A stretch of 55,370 bases of DNA from Clostridia bacterium (lineage in GTDB: Bacteria > Bacillota_A > Clostridia > Oscillospirales > CAG-272). The stretch lies in contig JAFSUU010000103.1 of NCBI GenBank assembly GCA_017445115.1, positions 1-55,370 on the forward strand, in the 5' to 3' direction. Position 1 is the first letter of the stretch; every line of letters starts with the position of its first letter. The notes beneath the pieces were generated by a model. That model saw only the letters and a list, made by a program, of their open reading frames with translations, was not told the DNA's origin and ran no database searches. Of the stretch, positions 8,407 to 16,668 are shown piece by piece. The position numbers and the translations under genes were made by a program.

Positions 8407-9459
8407 TCAGGAATTATTGTTTTCCGTCCCGCTTGTATCCGCGGACGGCGCGACGTCGGAAAGCTTTACGCTGTGAAGCGGATTTTTGTTCATCGCCGCT
8501 TCCATCCCCTTGTCGCTTACGTGAGTGTAGATCTGAGTCGTCGTGAGCTGTTCGTGACCGAGTATATCTTTAAGCACACGGATGTCTACGTCTCCGCTCT
8601 GATACATCAGCGTCGCCGCGGTGTGGCGCAGCTTGTGCGTCGAATAGCCTCTGTTTTCAAGTCCCGCTTCGCCGAGATACTTTTTTACGATCCACTGAAC
8701 CGTCTTGTTTGAGATGCGCTTTCCTATCCTCGATATGAAAAGCGCCCTCTGCTCTGACGCTCCTCGCTCGAGCTGAATAAGACGCGACGGCAGATAGTCC
8801 TTTATCGCGTCGCGGCAGGCGTCGTTGAGGTAGATTATCCTCTCCTTGTTTCCTTTTCCCGTGACGCGAAGCGAGCGGAACTCGCGGTCGATATCGGAAA
8901 CGTTGATGCCGCACAGCTCGGAAAGACGCATACCGCAGTTGAGAAACAGCGTGATGATGCAGAAATCGCGTTTGCGGTGAACGTTGTCCTCGTCCGTTCC
9001 CACCGCTTCGAGAAGCGCGACGCTCTCGTCGACGGTGAGGTGTTTCGGCAGCGCCTTCTTCTTTTTCGGCGCTTCGATGTCCGTCGCAGGGTTGACGTCG
9101 AGCCGGTGCATCTTGTTGCACTGATACTTGTAGAACGCCTTGATCGACGAGAGCTTGCGGCTCCTCGTCGCCTCGTTGTTCGCCCGGGCGTCCATCGCCC
9201 ACGACAGATACTCGGTAATATTAGACGGCTTGACTTTAGCGTAAAAGTCGAGCGTCAGATCGGTGATCTTCACGCCGGAGAGCGCCTCTTCGGTCAGCTC
9301 TCCTCCGCTTTTAACTATCACCAGATATTTTGAGAACGTGCGAAGGTCGGTCATATACTCCTCGACGGTCTTCGCCGAGCAGCCCTGTATCGCTCTCTTG
9401 TAATTTGCGAACTCCCTCATACAGTCGGGGAATTCGTCCATATTCAAATGATAAGGCAA
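8407..9459 (-). CDS. Tyrosine recombinase (XerC/D-like)
   Basis: 350 residues. An N-terminal SAM-like core-binding domain (about 10-115) precedes the catalytic domain, with all expected residues visible: Arg178 (GMRLSEL), Lys202 or Lys205 (TGKGNKER), His275-x2-Arg278 (HKLRH), His302 (LGHEQ) and Tyr311 (QIYTHV). The first start is a TTG preceded by an AGGAAGG-type site; the next ATG, six residues later, has no good site, so TTG is preferred. Position beside tgt and no mobile-element genes nearby favour a chromosomal Xer-type role (dimer resolution) over an integrase. A second Xer would be expected elsewhere. Confidence 0.88.
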   Translation of the reverse strand: MPYHLNMDEFPDCMREFANYKRAIQGCSAKTVEEYMTDLRTFSKYLVIVKSGGELTEEALSGVKITDLTLDFYAKVKPSNITEYLSWAMDARANNEATRSRKLSSIKAFYKYQCNKMHRLDVNPATDIEAPKKKKALPKHLTVDESVALLEAVGTDEDNVHRKRDFCIITLFLNCGMRLSELCGINVSDIDREFRSLRVTGKGNKERIIYLNDACRDAIKDYLPSRLIQLERGASEQRALFISRIGKRISNKTVQWIVKKYLGEAGLENRGYSTHKLRHTAATLMYQSGDVDIRVLKDILGHEQLTTTQIYTHVSDKGMEAAMNKNPLHSVKLSDVAPSADTSGTENNNS

Positions 9460-9519
9460 AATCCACCCTTCCTTTCCCCGACTGTGTTGAGGAGCAAAAT
9501 CATAACGTTATTTCAAAGA

Positions 9520-11841
9520 TCAGGTGCCGTCTCCGTGGAAATTTTCGTTTACCCAAAACATCGTGTCATAAACGTCATCGGGACTTGCAGGACGGTTGTT
9601 GAGCGCGCCGCGCTTCTCGTGGTAACCGATGTCGACGCATTTATAACCGTCATATACGACGTCGTATCCGCCGCTCGAATTCTTCTTGTCAAGATAGCCG
9701 TACTGTTCTATGTAATTCCAGAGATAATCGTACTTCTCTTTATAAGCCGCCTTCTGCGCGGACGTGCCGTTTACCCAGTCGGATTCATAAGTCGCAGAGA
9801 GTCCGAGGAAATAGACGTGAATGCGCGCGTACTCGATGCGCTTGCGCTGTGCGGCGGTTGACGCTTCCGCATACGCGTTGTTGAAGAGCTCGAGCATGTG
9901 CTGGAAGTTAGCTCCGAAATACTCCTTGTTGTAGAAGTTCCACGGGCGGTCGAAGTTGTTCATGAAGCAACCCTGAAGGTTGCCGCACTCATCCTGCATA
10001 TAGAGATATTCCTTGATATATCTCCAGCCGTCGCCGTAGTAGATCATAAGGAATTCGTCGAGATACTCTTCAAACTCCTCCTCGCTCATCAGCGGATCCC
10101 ACATCATACGCGCCGCGAGATAACCGCGAAGCACTTCAAACGTATAGCCGACCTCGGAGCCCTCGGTGTAAATGCCGATGGTACCCGTCGAAGCGAGGTA
10201 CTTATAGTCGTTGTAAATATTGAATATATTCGGACATGGGGAAATGTAGTACGCAAAGTTGCAAGCGTAATACCAGATGTAAATGTTGTTTGTCAGTTCC
10301 GTCCACTTGGTGTAGCAGCCGATGTCATACTTGTTGGAAACGTCAAAGCCGGGGTATTTCGGAGACTGAGATACGACGTCCCATACCTTGAAGGGATATC
10401 TTGCGTTGCCCGTACACTCCTCGAGGTGGTCAAAGGTGTGGTTGTTGCATCCGCCGATGCAGAAGCATACGCAGACGTCGTCGTCAGGTCTCGTATTTTG
10501 GGGAGGATTTCTCGCGTCCCAGTACGCTATCGTATAGATACCGACTTCGGGATCTATCTCCTTCATCGCTTCGGAGACTCTGTTCGACATACGGAACACC
10601 GTGCCGGCGATGCTTCCCTCTTCGGTGTAAACTCTTTTACAGTCGGTGCATTTGCAGAATTCTGTCGTGTCGTTCGGCGAGCAGGAGAACATCGTGTAGT
10701 CGTGACCGGGGATCGCTCTTCCGCTCATCGTGCGCTCTTTATAAAGCAGATAGTTGAACGCCATAATGTGATTGAACGTCGTATCGCTGCAGAGACACGG
10801 CTGCGAGCTGTGAAGACCCAGCGCCTGGTCAAGTTCTTCAAGTTCATGCGTATTGTATCCGTATCTGCTGAATATGTACATTGCTTCCGCGCTGTCAAGA
10901 TCGGTGATGTTCGCTTCGTCGAGCTTCATTCCGACCGCTTCCTGATAAGCGTAGGAGTGACCGTGGATATAAAGGTTGCCCACGCCGCCGCCGTAGTCTT
11001 TGCTCGTCGCGTTGCCGGAGCCGCGCGCGTCGACCGCGTTGAGATGGAGACCTACGAAGTCACCGGAGGAAACGCCGACCTGATTCAGCCCGCGATATTC
11101 AAACACGGGCACTTCGGTCTCGTCGAAACCGACGGGAAGGTCTACGTTCGAAGCTTTGTAAATATACACCACGTCGTCCGCGAGGAATCTGTAGCCGATA
11201 AACTTCTCGAGCAGATAGTACGTCGCATAAAGCGCGCCGCGCTTTACGCCGCAGGTGATAACGACGTCACCGTCGTCGGTGACTTTTACGTTATACCCTT
11301 CGTTGCCGAGTACGTACTCGTCTTCGGCATCGAGTTTATACTCAATGAGATAGTCCTCGGTCGCCGAGCGGTCGTTTACAATGTTCAGCGTGATACCGCA
11401 CGCCTGATTGATCTTCGTTTTGAGCAGCTTCGACGCGTATTTCATGCTCGCGTCGGCATTGCTCGGGACAAGGATCGAATATCTCGAAATATTCTTTCCG
11501 CCTACCGTCGCCGTGTCGACCTTATAACGGCTGTCATCGTTGTTCGTCCAGGATTCGTCGATGATCCCGGCGATGTATTTGCGGAGGAGCAGCACGTCTG
11601 AGATCGTGATGCTGCTGTCTGCGCTGACGTCGGCGGCAAGAAAGTTGAGATCTTTCTTATCCACGATACCGGCGATGTACTTGCGAACGATCAGAATGTC
11701 GGACATTGTGATCGAACTGTCGTCGTTTGCGTCGCCCGGAAGATATCCGTGCGCGTTGATCGACGCCGAAACGGATGTCGGGATGACGAGCGCGGATAAC
11801 GCCGTCATGATTACGAGGATCAATGCTAAAAGTTTCTTCAT
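9520..11841 (-). CDS. Secreted dockerin-DUF4838 protein, paralogue 1
   Basis: 773 residues. Signal peptide (cleaved near VSAS), then a type-I-like dockerin with two calcium loops (GDANDDSSITMSDILIVRKY about 37-56; a second after DVSADSS, about 70-93), then an alpha/beta domain like the N-terminal domain of GH20/GH67-type enzymes (about 110-265) and a large DUF4838-type region. Conserved with its four neighbours: CSPND, CKCTDCK, NRVSE, VCVCFC, GCNNH and TEGS with an invariant Glu. The dockerin should bind a cohesin on a scaffoldin; DUF4838 is thought to be glycosidase-related, but the substrate is unknown. Closest to paralogue 2: near-identical signal peptide and the same FHGDGT C-terminus. 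Last of the five-gene run. Confidence 0.88.
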   Translation of the reverse strand: MKKLLALILVIMTALSALVIPTSVSASINAHGYLPGDANDDSSITMSDILIVRKYIAGIVDKKDLNFLAADVSADSSITISDVLLLRKYIAGIIDESWTNNDDSRYKVDTATVGGKNISRYSILVPSNADASMKYASKLLKTKINQACGITLNIVNDRSATEDYLIEYKLDAEDEYVLGNEGYNVKVTDDGDVVITCGVKRGALYATYYLLEKFIGYRFLADDVVYIYKASNVDLPVGFDETEVPVFEYRGLNQVGVSSGDFVGLHLNAVDARGSGNATSKDYGGGVGNLYIHGHSYAYQEAVGMKLDEANITDLDSAEAMYIFSRYGYNTHELEELDQALGLHSSQPCLCSDTTFNHIMAFNYLLYKERTMSGRAIPGHDYTMFSCSPNDTTEFCKCTDCKRVYTEEGSIAGTVFRMSNRVSEAMKEIDPEVGIYTIAYWDARNPPQNTRPDDDVCVCFCIGGCNNHTFDHLEECTGNARYPFKVWDVVSQSPKYPGFDVSNKYDIGCYTKWTELTNNIYIWYYACNFAYYISPCPNIFNIYNDYKYLASTGTIGIYTEGSEVGYTFEVLRGYLAARMMWDPLMSEEEFEEYLDEFLMIYYGDGWRYIKEYLYMQDECGNLQGCFMNNFDRPWNFYNKEYFGANFQHMLELFNNAYAEASTAAQRKRIEYARIHVYFLGLSATYESDWVNGTSAQKAAYKEKYDYLWNYIEQYGYLDKKNSSGGYDVVYDGYKCVDIGYHEKRGALNNRPASPDDVYDTMFWVNENFHGDGT

Positions 11842-11894
11842 TTTTCCGTGACCTTTGCTGTATTTTATTTTTTATTTTTATATCTTTTTATTTA

Positions 11895-14267
11895 TCAGGT
11901 GCCGTCTCCGTGGAAGTCTTCCATGATCCAGAACATAGTGTCGTAAACGTCGTCGGAGCTTTCCGGGAATTTGGAAAGACCGCCGCGCACCTCGTGGAAT
12001 CCAAGATCTACACACAGATAACCGTCGCAGATCACGTCGTAATCGCCGTTCGAATTCTTCTTGTCGAGGTAACCGTACTCATTTATATAATTCCAGAGAT
12101 AATCGTACTTCTCTTTATATGCCGCTCTCTGCTCAGCGGATCCGTTCGTCCAGTCGGAATCAAAAGTTGCCGAGAGACCGAGGAAATACACGTGGATGCG
12201 AGCTGTTTCAATGCGTTCTTTCTGTTCGGGATCATCCGTCGCGTCGTATGCGGCGTTGAAGAGTCCGAGCATCGTCTGGAAATTCTCTCTGTAATAATCC
12301 TTGTTATAGAAATTCCACGGACGGTCAAAGTTGTTCATGAAGCATCCCTGGAGGTTGCCGCACTCGTCCTGCATATAAATATATTGTTTGATATTTTCCC
12401 AGCCGTCGCCGTACATAATCATGAGCGCTTCGTCGAGATAGCCTTCGAATTCTTCCTCGCTCATCAGCGGATCCCACATCATACGGCAGGCAAGATATCC
12501 GCGGAGCGACTCGAACGTGAAGCCGCGGGACGAACCCTCGCAGTAGACGCCGGTCGTTCCGGTCTCGGCGAGATACTTGAAATCGTTATAGATGTTGAGA
12601 ACATTGGGACACGGAGAGATCAGATACCAGAAGTTGCAGGCGTAGTACCAGACCCAGATATTGTTGGTCAGCTCCGTCCATCCCTTGTAGCATTTGAGAT
12701 CGTACTCGTTGGAAACGTCGAAGCCGGGGTATTTCGGAGACTGAGACGCGATGTCCCAGACTTTGAAATAACTGCTGTATCTCGCGTTGCCTCCCGCCTC
12801 GATGCATTCTTCGACGCGATCAAACGTGTGGTTGTTGCATCCGCCGATACAGAAGCATACGCAGACGTCGTCGTTAGGTCTTGTGTGAAGCGGAGGTTTG
12901 CGCGCATCCCAGTATGCGATCGTATAAACGCCGACACCCGGGAAGAGCTCGCGCTGAGCTTCCGACACTCTGTTGGACAAACGGAACACAGCTCCGGAGA
13001 TACTTCCCTCTTCGGTATATACGTTCTTACAGTTCGTGCAGGTACAGAACGCCGTTGTGTCGTTGGGAGAACACGAAAGCTGAGTGTACTGAACACCTGG
13101 AACGTAACTTCCGAGCACGGTGCGCTCTTTATAAAGCAGGTAGTTGAACGCCATTATGTGATTGAACGTCTTTTCATCGGTGAGACAGGGTTGTTCATAC
13201 GCCAGATTCATCGCATTGTGCTCGGGAGTGTTGTACGCGTAGATGCTGAAAATATCCATCGCCGCCTGGCTGTCAAGATCAGTGATGCCGGCGTCGTCAA
13301 GATTCAATCCGACAGCTTCCTGATATTCGTAGGAGTGACCGTGGATATAGAGGTTGCCCACACCGCCGCCGTATATTGATTTGGAGCAGACGTACGAACA
13401 GCCCGCGTCGACCGCGTTGATACGCAGAGCGAGATCACGAGCGAGAGTTCTTTCTCTGTAATCCCAGTCGTCCCAATGTTCGTTACTTTTTTCTCCGGCG
13501 CCGACCTGGTTCAGACCGCGGTACTCAAACACCGGCACCTCGGTCTCTTCAAATCCGACCGGGAGATCAACGCTCGAGGCTTTATACAGATACGTGATCC
13601 TGTCTGTGAGGAATCTGTATCCGATGAAGTTTTCGAGCAGGTAATAGGTGACGTAAAGCGGACCGCGCTTCGCGCCGCAGGTCATAACGAGATCTTCGCC
13701 GTCCGTGACTTCAACGCGGTATCCGTCGTTACCGAGAACGTATTTGTCCTCACCGTCGTATCTGTACTCGATGAAGTAACTGTCCGTCGATTCACGCGAT
13801 GCGGTTATATTGAGCGCAACGCCGCACGCGTCATTGACGTATTTCTGAAGCAGTTTTGAGGAGTAAGTCGTGCACTCGTCGGCATCTTCCGGAATGAGGA
13901 TCGAATATCTTGATATATTCTTTCCTCCGATCGTCGCCTTGTCGACTTTATAAAGCTCGTCCCCGTTGTTTGATCCGAGATCTTCGATGATCCCCACCAT
14001 GTATTTGCGGAGCATCAGAACGTCGGATATCGTGATTCTGCTGTCTTCGCTGACGTCGGCGGCAAGGAAGTTGAGGTCTTTCTTGTCCGCGATACCCGCG
14101 ATAAACTTACGTACGATCAGAATGTCGGATATCGTGATCGAATCGTCATCGTTTGCGTCGCCCGGAAGATATCCGTGCGCGTCGATCGATGCCGAAACGG
14201 ATGTCGGAATGACAAGCGCCGAAAATGCCGTCATTATTACGAGGATCAATGCTAAAAGTTTTTTCAT
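11895..14267 (-). CDS. Secreted dockerin-DUF4838 protein, paralogue 2
   Basis: 790 residues with the same architecture as its neighbours: signal peptide, two-loop dockerin (GDANDDDSITISDILIVRKF and DVSEDSRITISDVLMLRKY), N-terminal alpha/beta domain and DUF4838-type region. It keeps CSPND, CTCTNCK, NRVSE, CVCFC, GCNNH and the invariant Glu in CEGSSRGF. It carries an insertion of about 13 residues around GEKSNEHWDDWDYRERT that paralogue 1 lacks. The ribosome-binding region and about 30 bases upstream match those of paralogue 1, so the two arose by recent tandem duplication that included the leader. 53 bp separate it from paralogue 1. Confidence 0.88.
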   Translation of the reverse strand: MKKLLALILVIMTAFSALVIPTSVSASIDAHGYLPGDANDDDSITISDILIVRKFIAGIADKKDLNFLAADVSEDSRITISDVLMLRKYMVGIIEDLGSNNGDELYKVDKATIGGKNISRYSILIPEDADECTTYSSKLLQKYVNDACGVALNITASRESTDSYFIEYRYDGEDKYVLGNDGYRVEVTDGEDLVMTCGAKRGPLYVTYYLLENFIGYRFLTDRITYLYKASSVDLPVGFEETEVPVFEYRGLNQVGAGEKSNEHWDDWDYRERTLARDLALRINAVDAGCSYVCSKSIYGGGVGNLYIHGHSYEYQEAVGLNLDDAGITDLDSQAAMDIFSIYAYNTPEHNAMNLAYEQPCLTDEKTFNHIMAFNYLLYKERTVLGSYVPGVQYTQLSCSPNDTTAFCTCTNCKNVYTEEGSISGAVFRLSNRVSEAQRELFPGVGVYTIAYWDARKPPLHTRPNDDVCVCFCIGGCNNHTFDRVEECIEAGGNARYSSYFKVWDIASQSPKYPGFDVSNEYDLKCYKGWTELTNNIWVWYYACNFWYLISPCPNVLNIYNDFKYLAETGTTGVYCEGSSRGFTFESLRGYLACRMMWDPLMSEEEFEGYLDEALMIMYGDGWENIKQYIYMQDECGNLQGCFMNNFDRPWNFYNKDYYRENFQTMLGLFNAAYDATDDPEQKERIETARIHVYFLGLSATFDSDWTNGSAEQRAAYKEKYDYLWNYINEYGYLDKKNSNGDYDVICDGYLCVDLGFHEVRGGLSKFPESSDDVYDTMFWIMEDFHGDGT

Positions 14268-14330
14268 TTTTTCTGTGACCTTTGCTGTGTATTTATTATT
14301 ATTTTTTCAAATTAAGTGGCGCCCGAAAGC

Positions 14331-16616
14331 TCATGAGCCTTTCTTGCCGAACGGGAATTCCCAGGATCCGGCGTGGCCGTTGAAATCGGGATCTTCTTCG
14401 AATATCCACGCAAGCGGATTCACAACGGGATCGGACTCGGACGGGAACGCTTCAAAGTTCGCCGTACCGAACTTTCCGAAAACGGTCCCTTTAATGCCCA
14501 TCGGATTCGTATCCTTGTCGTAGGCGTTCTGCTCATAGAAGCTGCGAAGATCTTCGTAGCGGCGGGCGTACTCCGCTCTCGACGCGGCGTCTCCGTTCAC
14601 GTAGTCGCGTTCATACGTTGCGGCGAGCCCCATAAAGTGAGCGTGTACCGACGCGGACGCGACGCGGAATTTCTGCTCTTCCGTCTTTGCCGCTTCCCAT
14701 GCGAGATCGAAAAGGCGTGCCATTTCGGCGTAATTATCGCGGAAGTATTCTTCATTGTAAATATCGAATATCGCGTCGTGGTTGTTCGTCCAGCAGCCGT
14801 TTATATCGGACGCGTAATTGGACATGAAGATATACTGTTTGATATACTCCCAGCCGTCGCCGTAATAGATCATGAGAAACTCGTCCATGTACCCCTCGTA
14901 CTCCTCTTCCGTCATGAGCGGATCCCAGAGCATCCTTGAAATGAGGTAGTTTCTCAGATATTCGAAGCTGTAGTGGCAAGGCTCCGAAGAACCCTCGGCG
15001 TAAATGCCGATAAGTCCGCGTTCTTTGAGATATTTGATGTCGTCATAGAAGTTGAACAGGTTTGCCGCCGGCGCCATGAAATAATTGTAGTTGGAACAGT
15101 AGTACCAGAAATATATATTGTCGGTCACCCCGAGCCAGCTGTCGAGGTAAGCCATATCCTTGCTGTTGTTGTAGTTTTCGCTCTCGCCGCCGTAATATAC
15201 CGGCGCCTTCATACGCTGATTGCCGCCCGCTTCGTCGCACTCATACGTGTTTCTCAGAGAGTGGTTGTTGCAGCCCGTCGTGCAGAAGCAGACGCAGACT
15301 TTTTCGTGAGGTCTCGTATACCGTGGCGCGACGTTGCCGCCCGCGTACGCTATCGTATAGATATCGAGCTCGGGATAATCCTGCGTCATCTTTTCCGCGA
15401 CGCGGTTCGCGAGCCTTATCACCGCGCCGGCAACGCTTTTTTCGTACTCGTAGATCGTCTTGCAGTCAACACATGTGCAGTAATTCGTGTTGTCGTTGGT
15501 CGAGCAGGATATCTGCGTGTAGTGATATCCGTACCTCTGACCTCCCCTGTTGCGTTCGTCGATGAGTTTGTAGTTGAAATCGAGTATCTTTTCGTAAGTC
15601 TCTTCCTTCGTCATACAAGGCTGCTTTGTGTGATATTCGCTGGTGAAATCATTTGCTTCGGGTGAATAGCAGTTCTCATATCCGAACATCTGATACGCCA
15701 TCGAATGAGCGTGGATGTATAGAGTTCCAAGTCCGCCGCCGTTCCAGTCTTTTGCTATACCGCCTCCGTCAAGCGCGTTGACGCGGAGCTTTTCAAATCC
15801 GTCGTAAGCGGTGCCGTTCTTGCCGTCTCTGTAGGAGGTGCCCGCCTGGTTGATACCGCGGTACTCGAAACCGGGAGTCTTGACGTCGTAGTATCCGTCC
15901 GGTATGTCAACAAGCGTATTCCCGTAAAGATACACTATGTCGGCGGGAAGGAAGCGGTAGCCGACAAGGTCCTCGAGGAACGTGTACGTCGCGTAAAGCG
16001 GAGCACGCTGAGACCCGCAGGTGACGATGAAATCGCCGTCGTCGTTCAGGTCGAATACAAAGCCTTCCATGCCGAGACCGTATTTGTCGTCAACGTCAAA
16101 TTTGTATTGTATCGTATACCCTTCGGGAGCGTTCGTTGAGGTCGCGATGTTGAGAGCCACGCCGCACGCGCGCCTGATATAATCCTGAAGCTCGAAGACC
16201 GCGTGCTCCATCGCCGGCATATATACCCCGGCAAGGTCTATATCCCCGGGATAGACTATCGTATACCGGGAGATGTTGCGCCCGCCGATCTTGATCTCGC
16301 CGACGCGGTAAGCGCCGTCGGAATTGTTCTCCGGCGTGTCTTCAATACCTATGAGCGCTTTTCTTATCGCCAGAACGTCGGACAGCGTAAGAAGCTTGTC
16401 TTCCGTTACGTCGGCGGCGAGGAAGCATATATCTTTGTCTTCGGCGATCCCCGCTATGTATTTGCGGATCAGCAGCACGTCGGATATCGTAAACTTTCCG
16501 TCGTCAGTCGCGTCTCCCCACACGTAGCCGTGCGTCGTGGTTGATGCGGCTGAAGAAGCAGGGAGCACTGCCGCGGCAAAAACAAGTGCGAGTATAAATG
16601 AAATTATCCTTTTCAT
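14331..16616 (-). CDS. Secreted dockerin-DUF4838 protein, paralogue 3
   Basis: 761 residues. Its signal peptide differs from paralogues 1 and 2. The dockerin (GDATDDGKFTISDVLLIRKY; DVTEDKLLTLSDVLAIRKA) is almost identical to that of paralogue 4, although the rest of the protein is much more diverged. The DUF4838-type region keeps CSTND, CTCVDCK, NRVAE, VCVCFC, GCNNH and the Glu in YAEGSSE. GGAGAG lies 7 nt before the ATG. It probably acts outside the cell on a plant or host glycan, docked to a scaffoldin; this is inferred from architecture. Confidence 0.88.
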   Translation of the reverse strand: MKRIISFILALVFAAAVLPASSAASTTTHGYVWGDATDDGKFTISDVLLIRKYIAGIAEDKDICFLAADVTEDKLLTLSDVLAIRKALIGIEDTPENNSDGAYRVGEIKIGGRNISRYTIVYPGDIDLAGVYMPAMEHAVFELQDYIRRACGVALNIATSTNAPEGYTIQYKFDVDDKYGLGMEGFVFDLNDDGDFIVTCGSQRAPLYATYTFLEDLVGYRFLPADIVYLYGNTLVDIPDGYYDVKTPGFEYRGINQAGTSYRDGKNGTAYDGFEKLRVNALDGGGIAKDWNGGGLGTLYIHAHSMAYQMFGYENCYSPEANDFTSEYHTKQPCMTKEETYEKILDFNYKLIDERNRGGQRYGYHYTQISCSTNDNTNYCTCVDCKTIYEYEKSVAGAVIRLANRVAEKMTQDYPELDIYTIAYAGGNVAPRYTRPHEKVCVCFCTTGCNNHSLRNTYECDEAGGNQRMKAPVYYGGESENYNNSKDMAYLDSWLGVTDNIYFWYYCSNYNYFMAPAANLFNFYDDIKYLKERGLIGIYAEGSSEPCHYSFEYLRNYLISRMLWDPLMTEEEYEGYMDEFLMIYYGDGWEYIKQYIFMSNYASDINGCWTNNHDAIFDIYNEEYFRDNYAEMARLFDLAWEAAKTEEQKFRVASASVHAHFMGLAATYERDYVNGDAASRAEYARRYEDLRSFYEQNAYDKDTNPMGIKGTVFGKFGTANFEAFPSESDPVVNPLAWIFEEDPDFNGHAGSWEFPFGKKGS

Positions 16617-16668
16617 AAGAGCTCTCCATGGGAAAATCGGGGTGGGTGCGAATCTGTTTCTTTTCTGC

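Noticed and set aside
8407..9459. Recombinase as the integrase of a mobile island including the DUF4838 run.
   Set aside because: It is co-directional with tgt after 14 bp, no tRNA or att repeats adjoin it, and the flanking genes look like core chromosome.
9898..13379. Long open frames on the plus strand opposite the DUF4838 genes (up to 567 codons).
   Set aside because: They mirror the minus-strand genes, lack ribosome-binding sites and known domains, and have the Arg/Val-rich composition typical of antisense frames in GC-rich codons.
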